From positions 59,709,888 through 59,773,887 of the forward strand of contig NC_052020.1 in NCBI RefSeq assembly GCF_015832195.1: a DNA stretch of 64,000 bases, in the 5' to 3' direction. Numbering within the stretch: position 1 is the stretch's first letter; each line of letters starts with the position of its first letter. Made by a program: the position numbers and the translations under genes. Below the pieces are notes generated by a model. That model was not told where the DNA came from, searched no databases, and was given only the letters and a program-made list of their open reading frames with translations. Shown here piece after piece: positions 1-8,985 of the stretch. Source of the stretch: Motacilla alba alba. Lineage: Eukaryota; Chordata; Aves; Passeriformes; Motacillidae.

Positions 1-119
1 GAAAGGAAAGGAAAGGAAAGGAAAGGAAAGGAAAGGAAAGGAAAGGAAAGGAAAGGAAAGGAAAGGAAAGGAAAGGAAAGGAGAAAGAAAAGGGGAAAGA
101 AAAGGAAAAAGGAAAGGAG
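1..119. repeat. (GAAAG)n polypurine microsatellite, cut by the window edge
   Basis: Near-perfect 5-bp purine repeat from base 1 to about 82, then a degenerate A/G-rich tail to about 119. It lies in a DDHD1 intron and its true start is outside the window. Confidence 0.95.
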
Positions 120-1282
120 CTTTGCACCAAGTGACAGTTTTAATGACAGAGCAGTGCTATGGTACATGGAATAACCATGCTGAAGGTCTAGCTTTTACTT
201 TTTCCATCAAGTTGGGACTTCTTTTGGAAGGAAGAGGGGTGGTACCAGTGCCAAGACAGAGGAGGAGGAATGTTTTGTGCAGCACTGGCATCCAAGAGAT
301 GAAAGGGACCATTATTCCTATGGCCTCATTCCATGTGCTGACATGCAGGGAAGGCACATGGTCTTCCAAGGATCCTCCACGTGCATTTAGCAAGAATTCA
401 GCAATTTCGCTTGCAGGCTGAGCGTCTGATGATGGTAAAATTAATTCTTCAAGTAAGAAAATAAAGGTTGAAAAGTAATTTTGACTCAGGGAAATGTCTT
501 TTACTTCTGAGTTTTCCATTTGATGGTTTTAGGAGGCCATGCCTGAGGGTTGGTAGTGGGGGGGGTCAGAGTTGAATCTTGACCTCAGGTGGGTTTTAAT
601 GACCCCAAAAAGCAGGTTCAGTGACTTCTCAGATGTGGCAGCTCAGATTTACTCAGTTGGTGTTGGAGGCAGGACTTGAGAGTGAGGTCACAGCAGCTTT
701 GGGTGACATCAGAGTGTCCCAGTGGGCTGGGCCTGCTCCTGGGACATGGTGGCACTGGGGACAAGCCCTGTTCTGCTCACTTAGCACCAGCTGTGTGTAG
801 CAAGAAAATCATGGATGACTTGGTTAGGATAAGAATGAGGAGGTCTGGCAGGTTTGGGAAGCTCCGGGAGAAATCACTCATTTAACACAATTCCCAGAAT
901 CTCTGGGTTGGGAGAGACCTTCAAGACCATCGAGTCCAACCCAGCCCCAACAGCGCAACTCAACCCTGGCACCCAGGCCACATCCAGGCTTTCTTTTTTT
1001 TTTTTTCTTTAGTGTCTCCCAAACTCTTTTTGCTCCATCCTTTCCAGTGCTGGTGAACCTCTCTGAGTTCAAACATCCAGCTTGATTTTTGGTTTTAGCA
1101 CCCCAACATGCAGCCAAGGGCAGTGCAAGCCTCATTTATTGATGTTACGATGTTCTTCCCTGCTTGGACCAACCAAGACTTGGAGTCCCTCCGTTGAAAC
1201 CAAGAAATGGAGAGAGAAATCAAATCCAGTGTTGGGAAACATCATTTCCATCCTTATTAACACGGATGAAATCTCTCCCCAG
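120..1282 (+). other. DDHD1: DDHD1 intron, left part
   Basis: Intronic DNA upstream of the first visible DDHD1 exon. Apart from the polypurine array at the edge and a minus-strand CR1 fragment at 885-1075, I see only unique sequence. The open frame that runs through 1082-1702 is exon plus intron read-through. Confidence 0.8.
885..1075 (-). mobile_element. CR1 LINE 3'-end fragment
   Basis: Begins with the reverse complement of a CR1 tail (CAGAATCTCTGGGTTGG, then GACCTTCAAGACCATCGAGTCC). It is degenerate and interrupted by a poly(T) run near 990-1005. This is a different CR1 subfamily from most copies in the window. Confidence 0.7.
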
Positions 1283-1432
1283 GTTGAGAATTTCTTCTGT
1301 ATGGGATCCCCCCTGGCCGTGTTCCTGGCCTTGCGCGGGATCCGTCCCGGCACCAGCGGCAGCCAGGACCACATCCTGCCCAGGACCATTTGTAACCGCC
1401 TGCTGAACATTTTCCATCCAACAGATCCAGTG
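1283..1432 (+). CDS. DDHD1: DDHD1 coding exon (fourth from the end): start of the DDHD domain
   Basis: A 150-nt, phase-0 exon (50 codons) with acceptor CCCCAG|GTTGAG and donor CCAGTG|GTGAGT. It encodes VENFFCMGSPLAVF... to ...NIFHPTDPV. DDHD1 is an intracellular phospholipase A1 that prefers phosphatidic acid and releases lysophospholipid. Loss of the human gene causes spastic paraplegia SPG28 (established knowledge). The exon ends at the conserved HPTDPV motif, whose Asp is the first of the four residues naming the DDHD domain. The catalytic-serine lipase motif would lie in earlier exons outside the window. It joins in frame to the exon at 2734. Assignment rests on strong recognised similarity to human DDHD1. 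Confidence 0.95.
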
Positions 1433-2733
1433 GTGAGTCTTGCACTGCAGTCTCGAGCTTCTGCCTTGCCTGGTTTTAAGCTCTGGGATAATGTGGGATC
1501 TTCAAAGTGTGTGAGTCAACACAAGTGTGTTCCAGCAGAGGATTATTTGTTCATGGTTATTATACGATGGCTTGGGGTTTGGATCTGTAGAATTACATTC
1601 CCTACAAATAATTGCTGTAAAATACATATATTTTGCTTCTCTTTTCATAGCAATAAGCAAAATATTTGGGATTATTCTGATTCTTCTTTTAAAAAAAAAT
1701 AAAAAATAAAGAATCCTTTTTCAGACAAGGATCTTGTGTTTAACTTCCTGGCTTCCATTAAAATATCATCTCTCCAAAGATATTTTTGCTGTTAAAAAAG
1801 GCTTCACAAGCAATTTACAAGATAACATAGAAAAGCAAAGACTGATTTTTTTTTTTATTTCCCAAAGGATCCCACAAGTAAAAGTTTTTTGATAGTATTT
1901 GGGAGAGGATTATTGGTGTAGCTTTGCCTTTTCCTTATTTCACAGCAGCCAATGTTGGCTGTTACCAAATCAGTTACTGGACCTTTGATCTGCATCCCCT
2001 TGGTAACTTCTCTGATGCAAATTGGATTTGGAATTTCATCTACAACAGCAATTTGGGGATACTTTCCTATTTAAAGTAGCTGCATTGAAGTATATTGATA
2101 CTTCAGTCCAAACATGGCCACGTTCAGCTCCAGCTGCTCCAGAATTTTCCTGGATTATCAGGGACAATTGGTTCCACTCTGCAAAGAGTAACTTTACTCG
2201 CTTTTAAAATAAAGAAATGCAGGATGCTTTTCTACATCTAAGTGGACAAAGATAAATAAATAATCAATAGGAAAATATTTTTTAAATAAACATAACTCAT
2301 CGTTTGCACAGGGATCAACAAAGAGCCATCAAACAAAATGTTTACATAGCCAGTTCCTGTTTATTGTGTTAGAATCAGCTTAACTTTACATGAAGTTTGT
2401 TCTCTCAGTGAAACCATCTGTTAGCAACCTGTGTGCTGGTAACAACATGCAGTACAAGTAGTACAATCTGTAGTACAGTCTGTAGCACAGGTGCTGCAGA
2501 GATGTGCAAAAGTGAGCTCACAAGCAACTGTGCAGCTGATAAATCTTCCAGGCTGTGAAACTAAAAGTGAATCACACCATAACACCACCACTGTGTCACC
2601 TCCTAGGCTTTGCTTAGGAGAGAAATTCTGGATTTGAGGTTGCAGAGAGCTCTGGATGGGAAGGGAAAGTGATTTTTTGTTTTCCCCAGTCTGGCCTCCC
2701 AGCATTGATCTTTACTCCGAATTCCCTTTCCAG
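1433..2733 (+). other. DDHD1: DDHD1 intron
   Basis: 1301-nt GT-AG intron. It is mostly AT-rich unique sequence, with a poly(A) patch near 1690-1710 and a short imperfect tandem repeat (TAGTACAGTCTG-like units) at about 2455-2495. I see no transposon or RNA gene. Confidence 0.85.
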
Positions 2734-2986
2734 GCCTACAGACTAGAACCCTTAATCCTGAAACACTACAGCAACATCTCACCCGTGCAGATCCACTGGT
2801 ACAACACAGCCAACCCCCTCCCTTACGAGCACATGAAGCCAAGTTTCCTCAACCCCAGCAAAGAAGCTACCTCAGCCCCGGAGGGCGAGAGCGCCTCGGC
2901 GGCGCCCAGCCCCACCACGTCCCCGGTGATGGTGCGGCGCCACTACGGGGAGTCCATCACCAACATTGGCAAAGCCAGCATTTTGG
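2734..2986 (+). CDS. DDHD1: DDHD1 coding exon (third from the end)
   Basis: A 253-nt exon, entering in phase 0 (acceptor TTTCCAG|GCCTAC) and leaving one base into a Gly codon (donor TTTTGG|GTAACG). It encodes AYRLEPLILKHYSNISPVQI..., which continues the HPTDPV-AYRLEP core of the DDHD domain. A low-complexity stretch rich in Ser, Ala, Pro and Glu follows (EGESASAAPSPTTSPV), then RRHYGESITNIGKASIL. The low-complexity segment is where this protein departs most from the mammalian sequence, and its codons are GC-rich compared with the rest of the exon. Human DDHD1 also has a poorly conserved linker inside the domain here, so the insertion is not a break. Confidence 0.95.
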
Positions 2987-3684
2987 GTAACGTCCCCTGG
3001 GTTAGGAGGGGAGAGGCAGCATTTTGGGTGGTTGCTGGTTCTCAGCTTCTTTTTCTGCCTCTGTTGAGGTTGGGATTGAAGGGGCTTGGGATGGTATTTC
3101 AGGCTTGGGTGTTTATTATTTCTTATCTATGTTACAACTCCTGAGTTCTGCAGCATCCTGCTGACAAGCTGCAAAATGGCTAATTGTCTTTCTGTACAAG
3201 GTCTTTTAAGGTTTAACTATCCAATTAAGAAATGACACCTGAATTATTTTTACTTCTAACGCAATAACCAACCACCCGTGGCTGCAATGTGAACTTTTTT
3301 GTCCAGTTACACAAAACCAAGGAGAAGAAAGTGAAGAGGGAGGACCAACCTCCACCCTAAAATCTCCTTCTTGCTTTATATCTATTACTATTCTAAACCC
3401 CAAACTCTTGAGTTTCCCACCCTGTGATATCACACACTTCTATTCAAACTCCACACCCCCAATCCCAGTTTTGTCATTCCATTCTGGAAGCTTCTCCATG
3501 GCCTCAGGTCACTGCAGTGTTCTCTTGGGGGTCAGAACCTGGCAGCACAGAAAGCCTGGAAATGCTCAGCATCCAGAGCTCCAGCAGGTCATGTCCCCTC
3601 TGTCCCTGGGCTGGGATGGGAGGTCCTTGGGGAGCTTCATTGCTCCCTGAGGTTGGGGTGCAGTCCTAAGGAAACTCAGCTCTG

Positions 3685-4073
3685 GAGATGGGATGGGATG
3701 GGAGCTGGGAATGTTCACCTGGAGAAGAGAAGGGTCCAGGGAGACCTTGGAGCTCCTTCCAGTGCCTCAAGGGGCTCCAGGAGAGCTGGAGAGGGACTGG
3801 GGACAAGGGATGGAGGGACAGGACACAGGGAATGGCTTCCCACTGCCATAGGGGTGGGATGTTGGGAAGGACTTCTCTGTGAGGATGGGGAGGCTCTGAG
3901 TTTTTCCAAAGCAGCTGGGGCTGCCCCTGGATCCCTGGAAGTGTCCAAGGCCAGGTTGGACAGGGCTTGGAGCAGCCTGGGATAGTGGAAGGTGTCCCTG
4001 CCCATGGCAGGGAATTGAAACTGGATGAGCTTTAAGAGCCCTTCCAACCCAAACCATTCCATGATTCTGTCCC
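3685..4073 (+). mobile_element. CR1 LINE 3' end, + strand
   Basis: About 390 bp of CR1 3' sequence: the GGGGCTGCCCCTGGATCCCTGG block, then CAGGGCTTGGAGCAGCCTGGG, ending in CCTTCCAACCCAAACCATTCC plus ATGATTCTG, the usual CR1 3' octamer tail. Heavily 5'-truncated, with no reverse transcriptase frame. Confidence 0.9.
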
Positions 4074-4085
4074 TGTCCCTTGCAC

Positions 4086-4170
4086 AGAATCAGAGAATGG
4101 CTGAGGTTGGAAGCGACCTCTGGAGATCTTCTGCTCCAACCCCCAGAATCCCTGCTGGCAGAGGATGGGT
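4086..4170 (-). mobile_element. CR1 LINE tail fragment, - strand
   Basis: Starts as the reverse complement of a CR1 tail (CAGAATCAGAGAATGGCTGAGGTTGG) and fades after about 85 bp. Its 3' end faces the 3' end of the + strand copy 13 bp away. Confidence 0.75.
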
Positions 4171-5344
4171 TCAGTGAGTTTTGTAGGTGTCTGGCTTGGT
4201 TTAATGCCAGCTGACATTTACTTTGAAATAAAACCAGTTTACATCCATTGGAGTCAAAGCTTGGGAGAGATGATGTAGTTCATGCTATTGCTGCCTTATT
4301 TTTGTCTGCCTTATTGAAGTAACATCCCACTGATTTAACAATTTCCACTCTGCTTCATGGGAAAAAAAATAAATTAAAGCTTGTGTTCTGATTCCATTTT
4401 CAGGTATTGGCAAACAGCAGAAAAATCACACCACGTAACCCATTACAGTTACCTTTAACTCATGATTCTACAATAGGAAATTCAGGCTGCTTTAATATAA
4501 AGTCTGTTCCTTTCTGGTTTTCTGAGTCAAAATAAGCCCTGGTTTAAGTGAGCTTAAATTCCCTTCACTGGAGCTTATACTTGATCGTGCACTTGCAGTT
4601 CTTGTTGACTCAAGGCTTTTCTTTAGCTCTCTGTGTGGGGTTTGGGAGAATCCTAGTGCCAGGAGTCTTCCCAATCAAATAAGAATGTAAAAGCAGTTTT
4701 TCCTCAAGTAGAAATATGTGGTATTTCAGAGCAGAGTGGCTTTTTGGGGGGGGTTTCTATAGTAACTTCAATGTCTTGTCCATGAGGTGGCAGCAGAGTC
4801 GGGATAAAACAGGACAAAACTACTCTGAACTTTTATATCCCTCTTCCTGAGCAACCCAAGTAGTCCTTTCAAAGGATGATGTAACATTTTTAAAGGTCTG
4901 TTAGGGCAGTGGACCTAAGAGAATAATAAGAGAAATAATAAGAATATAATAATAAGAGAAATGTCTTAAACGTGCTATTGGGATTTTTAAGTGCAGAAGG
5001 CACCAACATTGTTAGAAAGCATTTTTCTCTTAGAATTTATAGAAGAGGAATCACAACACATCCTTTAAATTACCAGATTTCTCTCTGCAGATGGATTTCA
5101 TTCATCTTTTTCCCCCCTCTAAATACAGCTTCCAAATTGCAGCTTTTGATGTACACGAGCTGAGTTTGGGGATAAACAGAGCCCACTCCAGTCAGATGTT
5201 CCCACCCTAGGAAAGCACCAGGAGTGTTTCCCATCCCTCAGCTCTAATTAACTGGTGCTGCAGTGGCTTTAATTGGCAGTGGCTTTAATTTGCAGTTTGG
5301 TTGATGCATCCTGGGTTGCTTTTTCCCCTCTGTGCTGCATGCAG

Positions 5345-5524
5345 GAGCTGCGAGCATCGGGAAGGGCCTCGGTGGGATGCTCTTCTCCAGGTTTGGCCGG
5401 TCCAGTGCCACCCCCCAGACCATGGAGACGGGAAAAGATGGACCTGAGGGGGATGAGAAGAAGGCCACCGCCGCTGGGAGCCCACCTCTGCCACACAGCA
5501 GCTCGGGATTCCTCGAACCCACAG
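5345..5524 (+). CDS. DDHD1: DDHD1 coding exon (penultimate)
   Basis: A 180-nt exon with acceptor GCATGCAG|GAGCTG and donor CCACAG|GTGAGT, phase 1 in and phase 1 out. It encodes (G)AASIGKGLGGMLFSRFGRSS, which is nearly identical to human DDHD1, then a variable Glu/Lys/Pro/Ser linker ending SSSGFLEPT. The split codon G|TG with the next exon gives the Val of VELEHRIDF. From memory some mammalian transcripts carry extra residues between SSSGFL and VELDHR. I could not find a matching exon in the following intron by eye. Confidence 0.94.
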
Positions 5525-5646
5525 GTGAGTGATGCCCGCCCTGTGGGTCCAGGGAAACAGGAGTGGGGTGGGGGGCTGGAAATGCCAAAACTGCTCATGA
5601 CAGGCTTTGCTGTTGTGGGTTTGCCATAAAGCAATGATGTTGAATA

Positions 5647-5777
5647 TCAAGGCCAGCTTGGACAGGGCTTGGAGCAGCCTGGGGTAGTGGAAGGTGTCCC
5701 TGGCCATGGCAGGGGGGGAATGAGATGATTTTTAAGGCTCCTTCCAACCCCCAAACCATTCTGGGATTTTGTGAATC
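5647..5777 (+). mobile_element. CR1 LINE 3' end, + strand
   Basis: About 130 bp: AAGGCCAGCTTGGACAGGGC, then GGTAGTGGAAGGTGTCCCTGG, ending CCTTCCAACCCCCAAACCATTC and a degenerate ATTCTGTG-like tail. Confidence 0.88.
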
Positions 5778-5779
5778 TA

Positions 5780-6025
5780 TTCCTGGGTTGGATTGGAAGA
5801 GACCTTAAAGCCCATCCCATCTCACCTCTGCCATGGCAGGGACACCTTCCACCATCCCAGGCTGCTCCAAGCCCTGTCCAACCTGGCCTGGGACACTGCC
5901 AGGGATCCAGGGGCAGCCACAGCTGCTCTGGGCACCCTGTGCCAGGGCCTCCCACCCTCACAGCCAGGAATTTCTCCCCAGTATCTAATTTAACCCTGCC
6001 CTCTCACAGTTTAAACCCTTTTTTT
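5780..6025 (-). mobile_element. CR1 LINE 3' end, - strand
   Basis: Reverse-complement CR1 from GGGTTGGATTGGAAGAGACC through the GATCCAGGGGCAGCC block to TCTCACAGTTTAAACC. It is tail to tail with the preceding + strand copy, so the two can base-pair over about 120 bp. Confidence 0.88.
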
Positions 6026-7370
6026 TTCCACCTAAACTCCCAATTCCCCCATATATTTCCCATTCTGAAGCAATCTGGATTTTAGGACACGTATGACTGG
6101 AACCAGAAGCTGCCCTTGTCCTGATCTGAACTGCTCAGAACAGAAAGTGCAATTTTAGCAGCTGGGTTTTTTGAAAAGCATAGGTTACTTCCTCTCAGGA
6201 AATTCATCCTTGGATTTATTTCTGAGCTCCCCCTTGGCACTGCTGCAGGACACGGAGGTTTTTTTGCAATTGAGGGAGTCACAAGCGTCCTGTGACAGCG
6301 TTCACATGATGGATTGCTGTCTGTTCATACTAATTGCAACAGATAACCTGTCTGAGTCAGTGTTTGAGGGCAGGAAACTTGGGGTTAGACGTGAGGGAAG
6401 TAGAGAAGCAGGACAGGGAACATCACAGAGCTGCCAAGGGGGTCATTTCAGGGGGGGTTGGCACACTGAGAGCTTCCTGCATGGATCCCACATCCCTCCC
6501 TGCTGGAAAGCCATCCCTGCTCCATAGAAGGAGAACGTGGAGCAGAGGCTGGCAGCTGAATGATGCAATCCCCACCAAAGGCTCTGCTCTCAGAGGGCTC
6601 TGCCGGGGTTTGGCTCCCGCCCAAGCTCCCGTAACGGCCTCTCCGAGTGGCCTTCCTGCACAGCCACTGGGGTTTTTTTGGATAAACTCTCCTTCTTGGA
6701 AATGACTCTGTGTGTCTGCTGGTGTTCCAAGGCTCTGGCTCCCTGTCCTTGCTGCAAAGTGGGGCAGTGCTCCTGGGGAAATGAGGAGATCTGGGCCGTG
6801 GCTGCCGGCGCTCGTGCGATGCTCCCTGGCTCTGCTCCTCCAGCCAAGAATTAAAATTCCTTCAAACTGCCTTTGATAAACGGCTGCATTTTTGACTCAG
6901 TCTGGGGCTTTGGCTTTTGTAGCTCAGCGGGCTTTTAGGTTTTTTTGCCTTTTTTATTTTATTGCTCCTCCTGGAGGTTTCCTGACGGCTGAAGTGCCTT
7001 AGCGAGAGGTTAACGTAGGCCCAGTTAAAGTGCAGTGGTAATTGCTTTGAGTGTGGCATTAATCAAAGCAGCCATTGGAATAAAAGGGTAACTGCTGAAA
7101 TATACTTGGAATAATCGGGATATTAAAAGGGCAGAGCTGTGGAGGGATGACTTTGCAGGAAGGGCTTGTAGTGTTGGGTGTAGTCTCCTTGTATAGACAC
7201 TAAAAATGCAAGAAATCCATTTATTTCCAAAAGTTTCCTAGTGGGGCCTCAGCATTTGCTGGATATTTCTCTGTAGTTATCATGACAAGTATAAATAAAT
7301 ATATTTATGGAGTTACTATAAGAAAAACAGCTGCTTGAAAAAAAAAAAAGCTGTCTTTTCCCAAGCTGAG

Positions 7371-7412
7371 AATCACAGAATGCTTCAGGTTGGAAAAGAC
7401 CTCTAAGAGCAG
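7371..7412 (-). mobile_element. CR1 tail remnant
   Basis: About 40 bp resembling the reverse complement of a CR1 tail (GAATCACAGAATGCTTCAGGTT). It is too short for subfamily assignment. Confidence 0.6.
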
Positions 7413-7660
7413 GTTTAGTTTCCTTTTTCTTGCTTTTTTTTTTTAACTGAACACAGCACCACTCGTAGGTTTGTGCTGAATGCAGGAGGTGCATTAAAAA
7501 TGTATTTCTGTATTATTAAATCTCGATTGAGTTGAGTGCCCTGTGAAATGTAAACACAGAGAGACTGCGTGTGTTGTTTGTCCAGAATCAGAACCCGAAA
7601 CACTCCGGTGTTTTTGCAGCTCTGACATCCCCCTTGTTGCTTTTCCTGTTCATTTCCCAG

Positions 7661-7842
7661 TGGAACTGGAGCACAGGATCGACTTTGAGCTCAGGGAAGG
7701 TCTCGTGGAGAGCAGATACTGGTCTGCAGTCACATCCCACACTGCTTACTGGTCATCTCTGGATATTGCCCTTTTCCTCCTCACCTTCATGTACAAGCAA
7801 GACCAAGAAGAGACTGACAAATCCAATTTGGACACTATCTGA
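7661..7842 (+). CDS. DDHD1: DDHD1 terminal coding exon with stop codon
   Basis: Acceptor TTTCCCAG|TGGAAC; the frame runs to TGA at 7840-7842. It encodes (V)ELEHRIDFELREGLVESR, then WSAVTSHTAYWSS and SLDIALFLLTFMYK, ending in an acidic tail and SNLDTI. It supplies the remaining residues of the DDHD motif: Asp in HRIDF, His in SHTAYW and Asp in SSLD. Together the four exons total 765 nt (254 residues plus stop) with no frame disruption, so the domain looks intact. The open frame upstream of 7661 (from 7543) is intronic. Confidence 0.96.
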
Positions 7843-8732
7843 ATTTTGGACTGAGGACAGGAGAGGAAACTTTAAAAACCAACGGCACAAAGCAGATGTT
7901 TGACTGCAGAGCTGCAGGACCTGTGGCATGGAGGTTTCAGGTTTAAGTGCATGTTTGGGGGGTTTTCCTATTTCTAAAGAGGAAAGGTTATTTGTATTTC
8001 AAAGCACTTTATAGTTTTCAACGTTTTGCAGTGCTGAATTAGACCTGAAAGGATTCCAAGTTCCTGTCAACTTGGACTGTACAAAGAGCCAGGACAGCAT
8101 TGTAGCATCCCGTGAGCAGTTGTGCTTGGGTGACATCCTTGTTAATGACCATAATTGCTGTTTAGTTCATTAAAATATTTTAAAAAAAAAAAAATAGTGG
8201 GTTAAAAAAAAAAAAAAAAACAAAAAAAAACCACACCAACAAACCAAACCTAAATTGATTTCCATTAACAAAAAGAAAAAAAATACATGTTCAGTACAAA
8301 CCTAAACCTGCCATGTGCTGATGTTTCATGTACCTGTGAATAACAAGCAGTGGTGTCATTTTTCCAGGACTTTATTCAGCTCCACATCCAGTTATCCCCA
8401 CATTGGAAGCCCATTCTGACTGCTGGCTTCTGAGGTCCTATCCTGTGTGGCACATTTAGAAACTAATGCTGAACAGAAAAAAAAAGGAAAAAAAAAAAAG
8501 AAAAAGCATGAGGCAAATATTTGAAATACTGTAATTATAATTTATTATTCTCTCTAATCGTTTCATTTTATTCCAGTGTATAAAACATTACTTTTTTACT
8601 GATTTCTTTTGACATAATTTAAGAACCACATTTATTTTCTACAGTGTTAAGACTTTTTCTCAGAAATACATATCTTTGTACTACTATTCAAATGAATATA
8701 TGGACACTGTGGCACACTTTAAGTATTTTTTC

Positions 8733-8744
8733 ATTAAAAATAAA
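8733..8744 (+). promoter_or_regulatory. Overlapping ATTAAA and AATAAA poly(A) signals
   Basis: ATTAAA (8733-8738) directly followed by AATAAA (8739-8744) in the AT-rich region about 0.9 kb after the DDHD1 stop. A plausible cleavage signal. Confidence 0.45.
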
Positions 8745-8959
8745 TATTTGTGGTTTCACACAAATGACATCAGTCACGTTCTTCTCAGAGGTAAGTGCCT
8801 TTGTGATTTCAGGTTCCAAGTGTTTCTCAGGCACATGAGATTGGTTTGCAGAGGACCCAGCTGTCCTTTGTTTACCATAATTAAATCCATACGTGTGTGT
8901 GTTTGTATAAAAACATATGGATGTGTATATTTATGTGCAGGGGGAGAGAGGCACCGTAA

Positions 8960-8965
8960 AATAAA
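8960..8965 (+). promoter_or_regulatory. AATAAA poly(A) signal candidate
   Basis: Canonical hexamer about 1.12 kb after the DDHD1 stop, with no later gene until FERMT2. It may be the distal 3' end. Confidence 0.4.
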
Positions 8966-8985
8966 CTTGGTGAGGCCTGAGAATA

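Larger units (their letters stand above)
2987..5344 (+). other. DDHD1: DDHD1 intron with two facing CR1 copies
   Basis: 2358-nt GT-AG intron. It carries a + strand CR1 (3685-4073) and a - strand CR1 tail (4086-4170) meeting tail to tail. Purine-rich simple sequence (AATAATAAGAG units) lies at about 4918-4965. The rest is unique. Confidence 0.85.
5525..7660 (+). other. DDHD1: DDHD1 last intron with two facing CR1 copies
   Basis: 2136-nt GT-AG intron. It holds a + strand CR1 (5647-5777) abutting a - strand CR1 (5780-6025), plus a short CR1 remnant at 7371-7412. Otherwise unique sequence with T-rich patches. Confidence 0.85.
7843..8985 (+). other. DDHD1: DDHD1 3' UTR (extent inferred)
   Basis: AT-rich DNA after the stop with no coding features. 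It includes A-rich tracts at 8176-8230 and 8477-8505. Candidate cleavage signals are ATTAAA at about 8170, ATTAAA/AATAAA at 8733-8744 and AATAAA at 8960-8965. Transcript ends cannot be fixed without RNA data. Confidence 0.6.
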
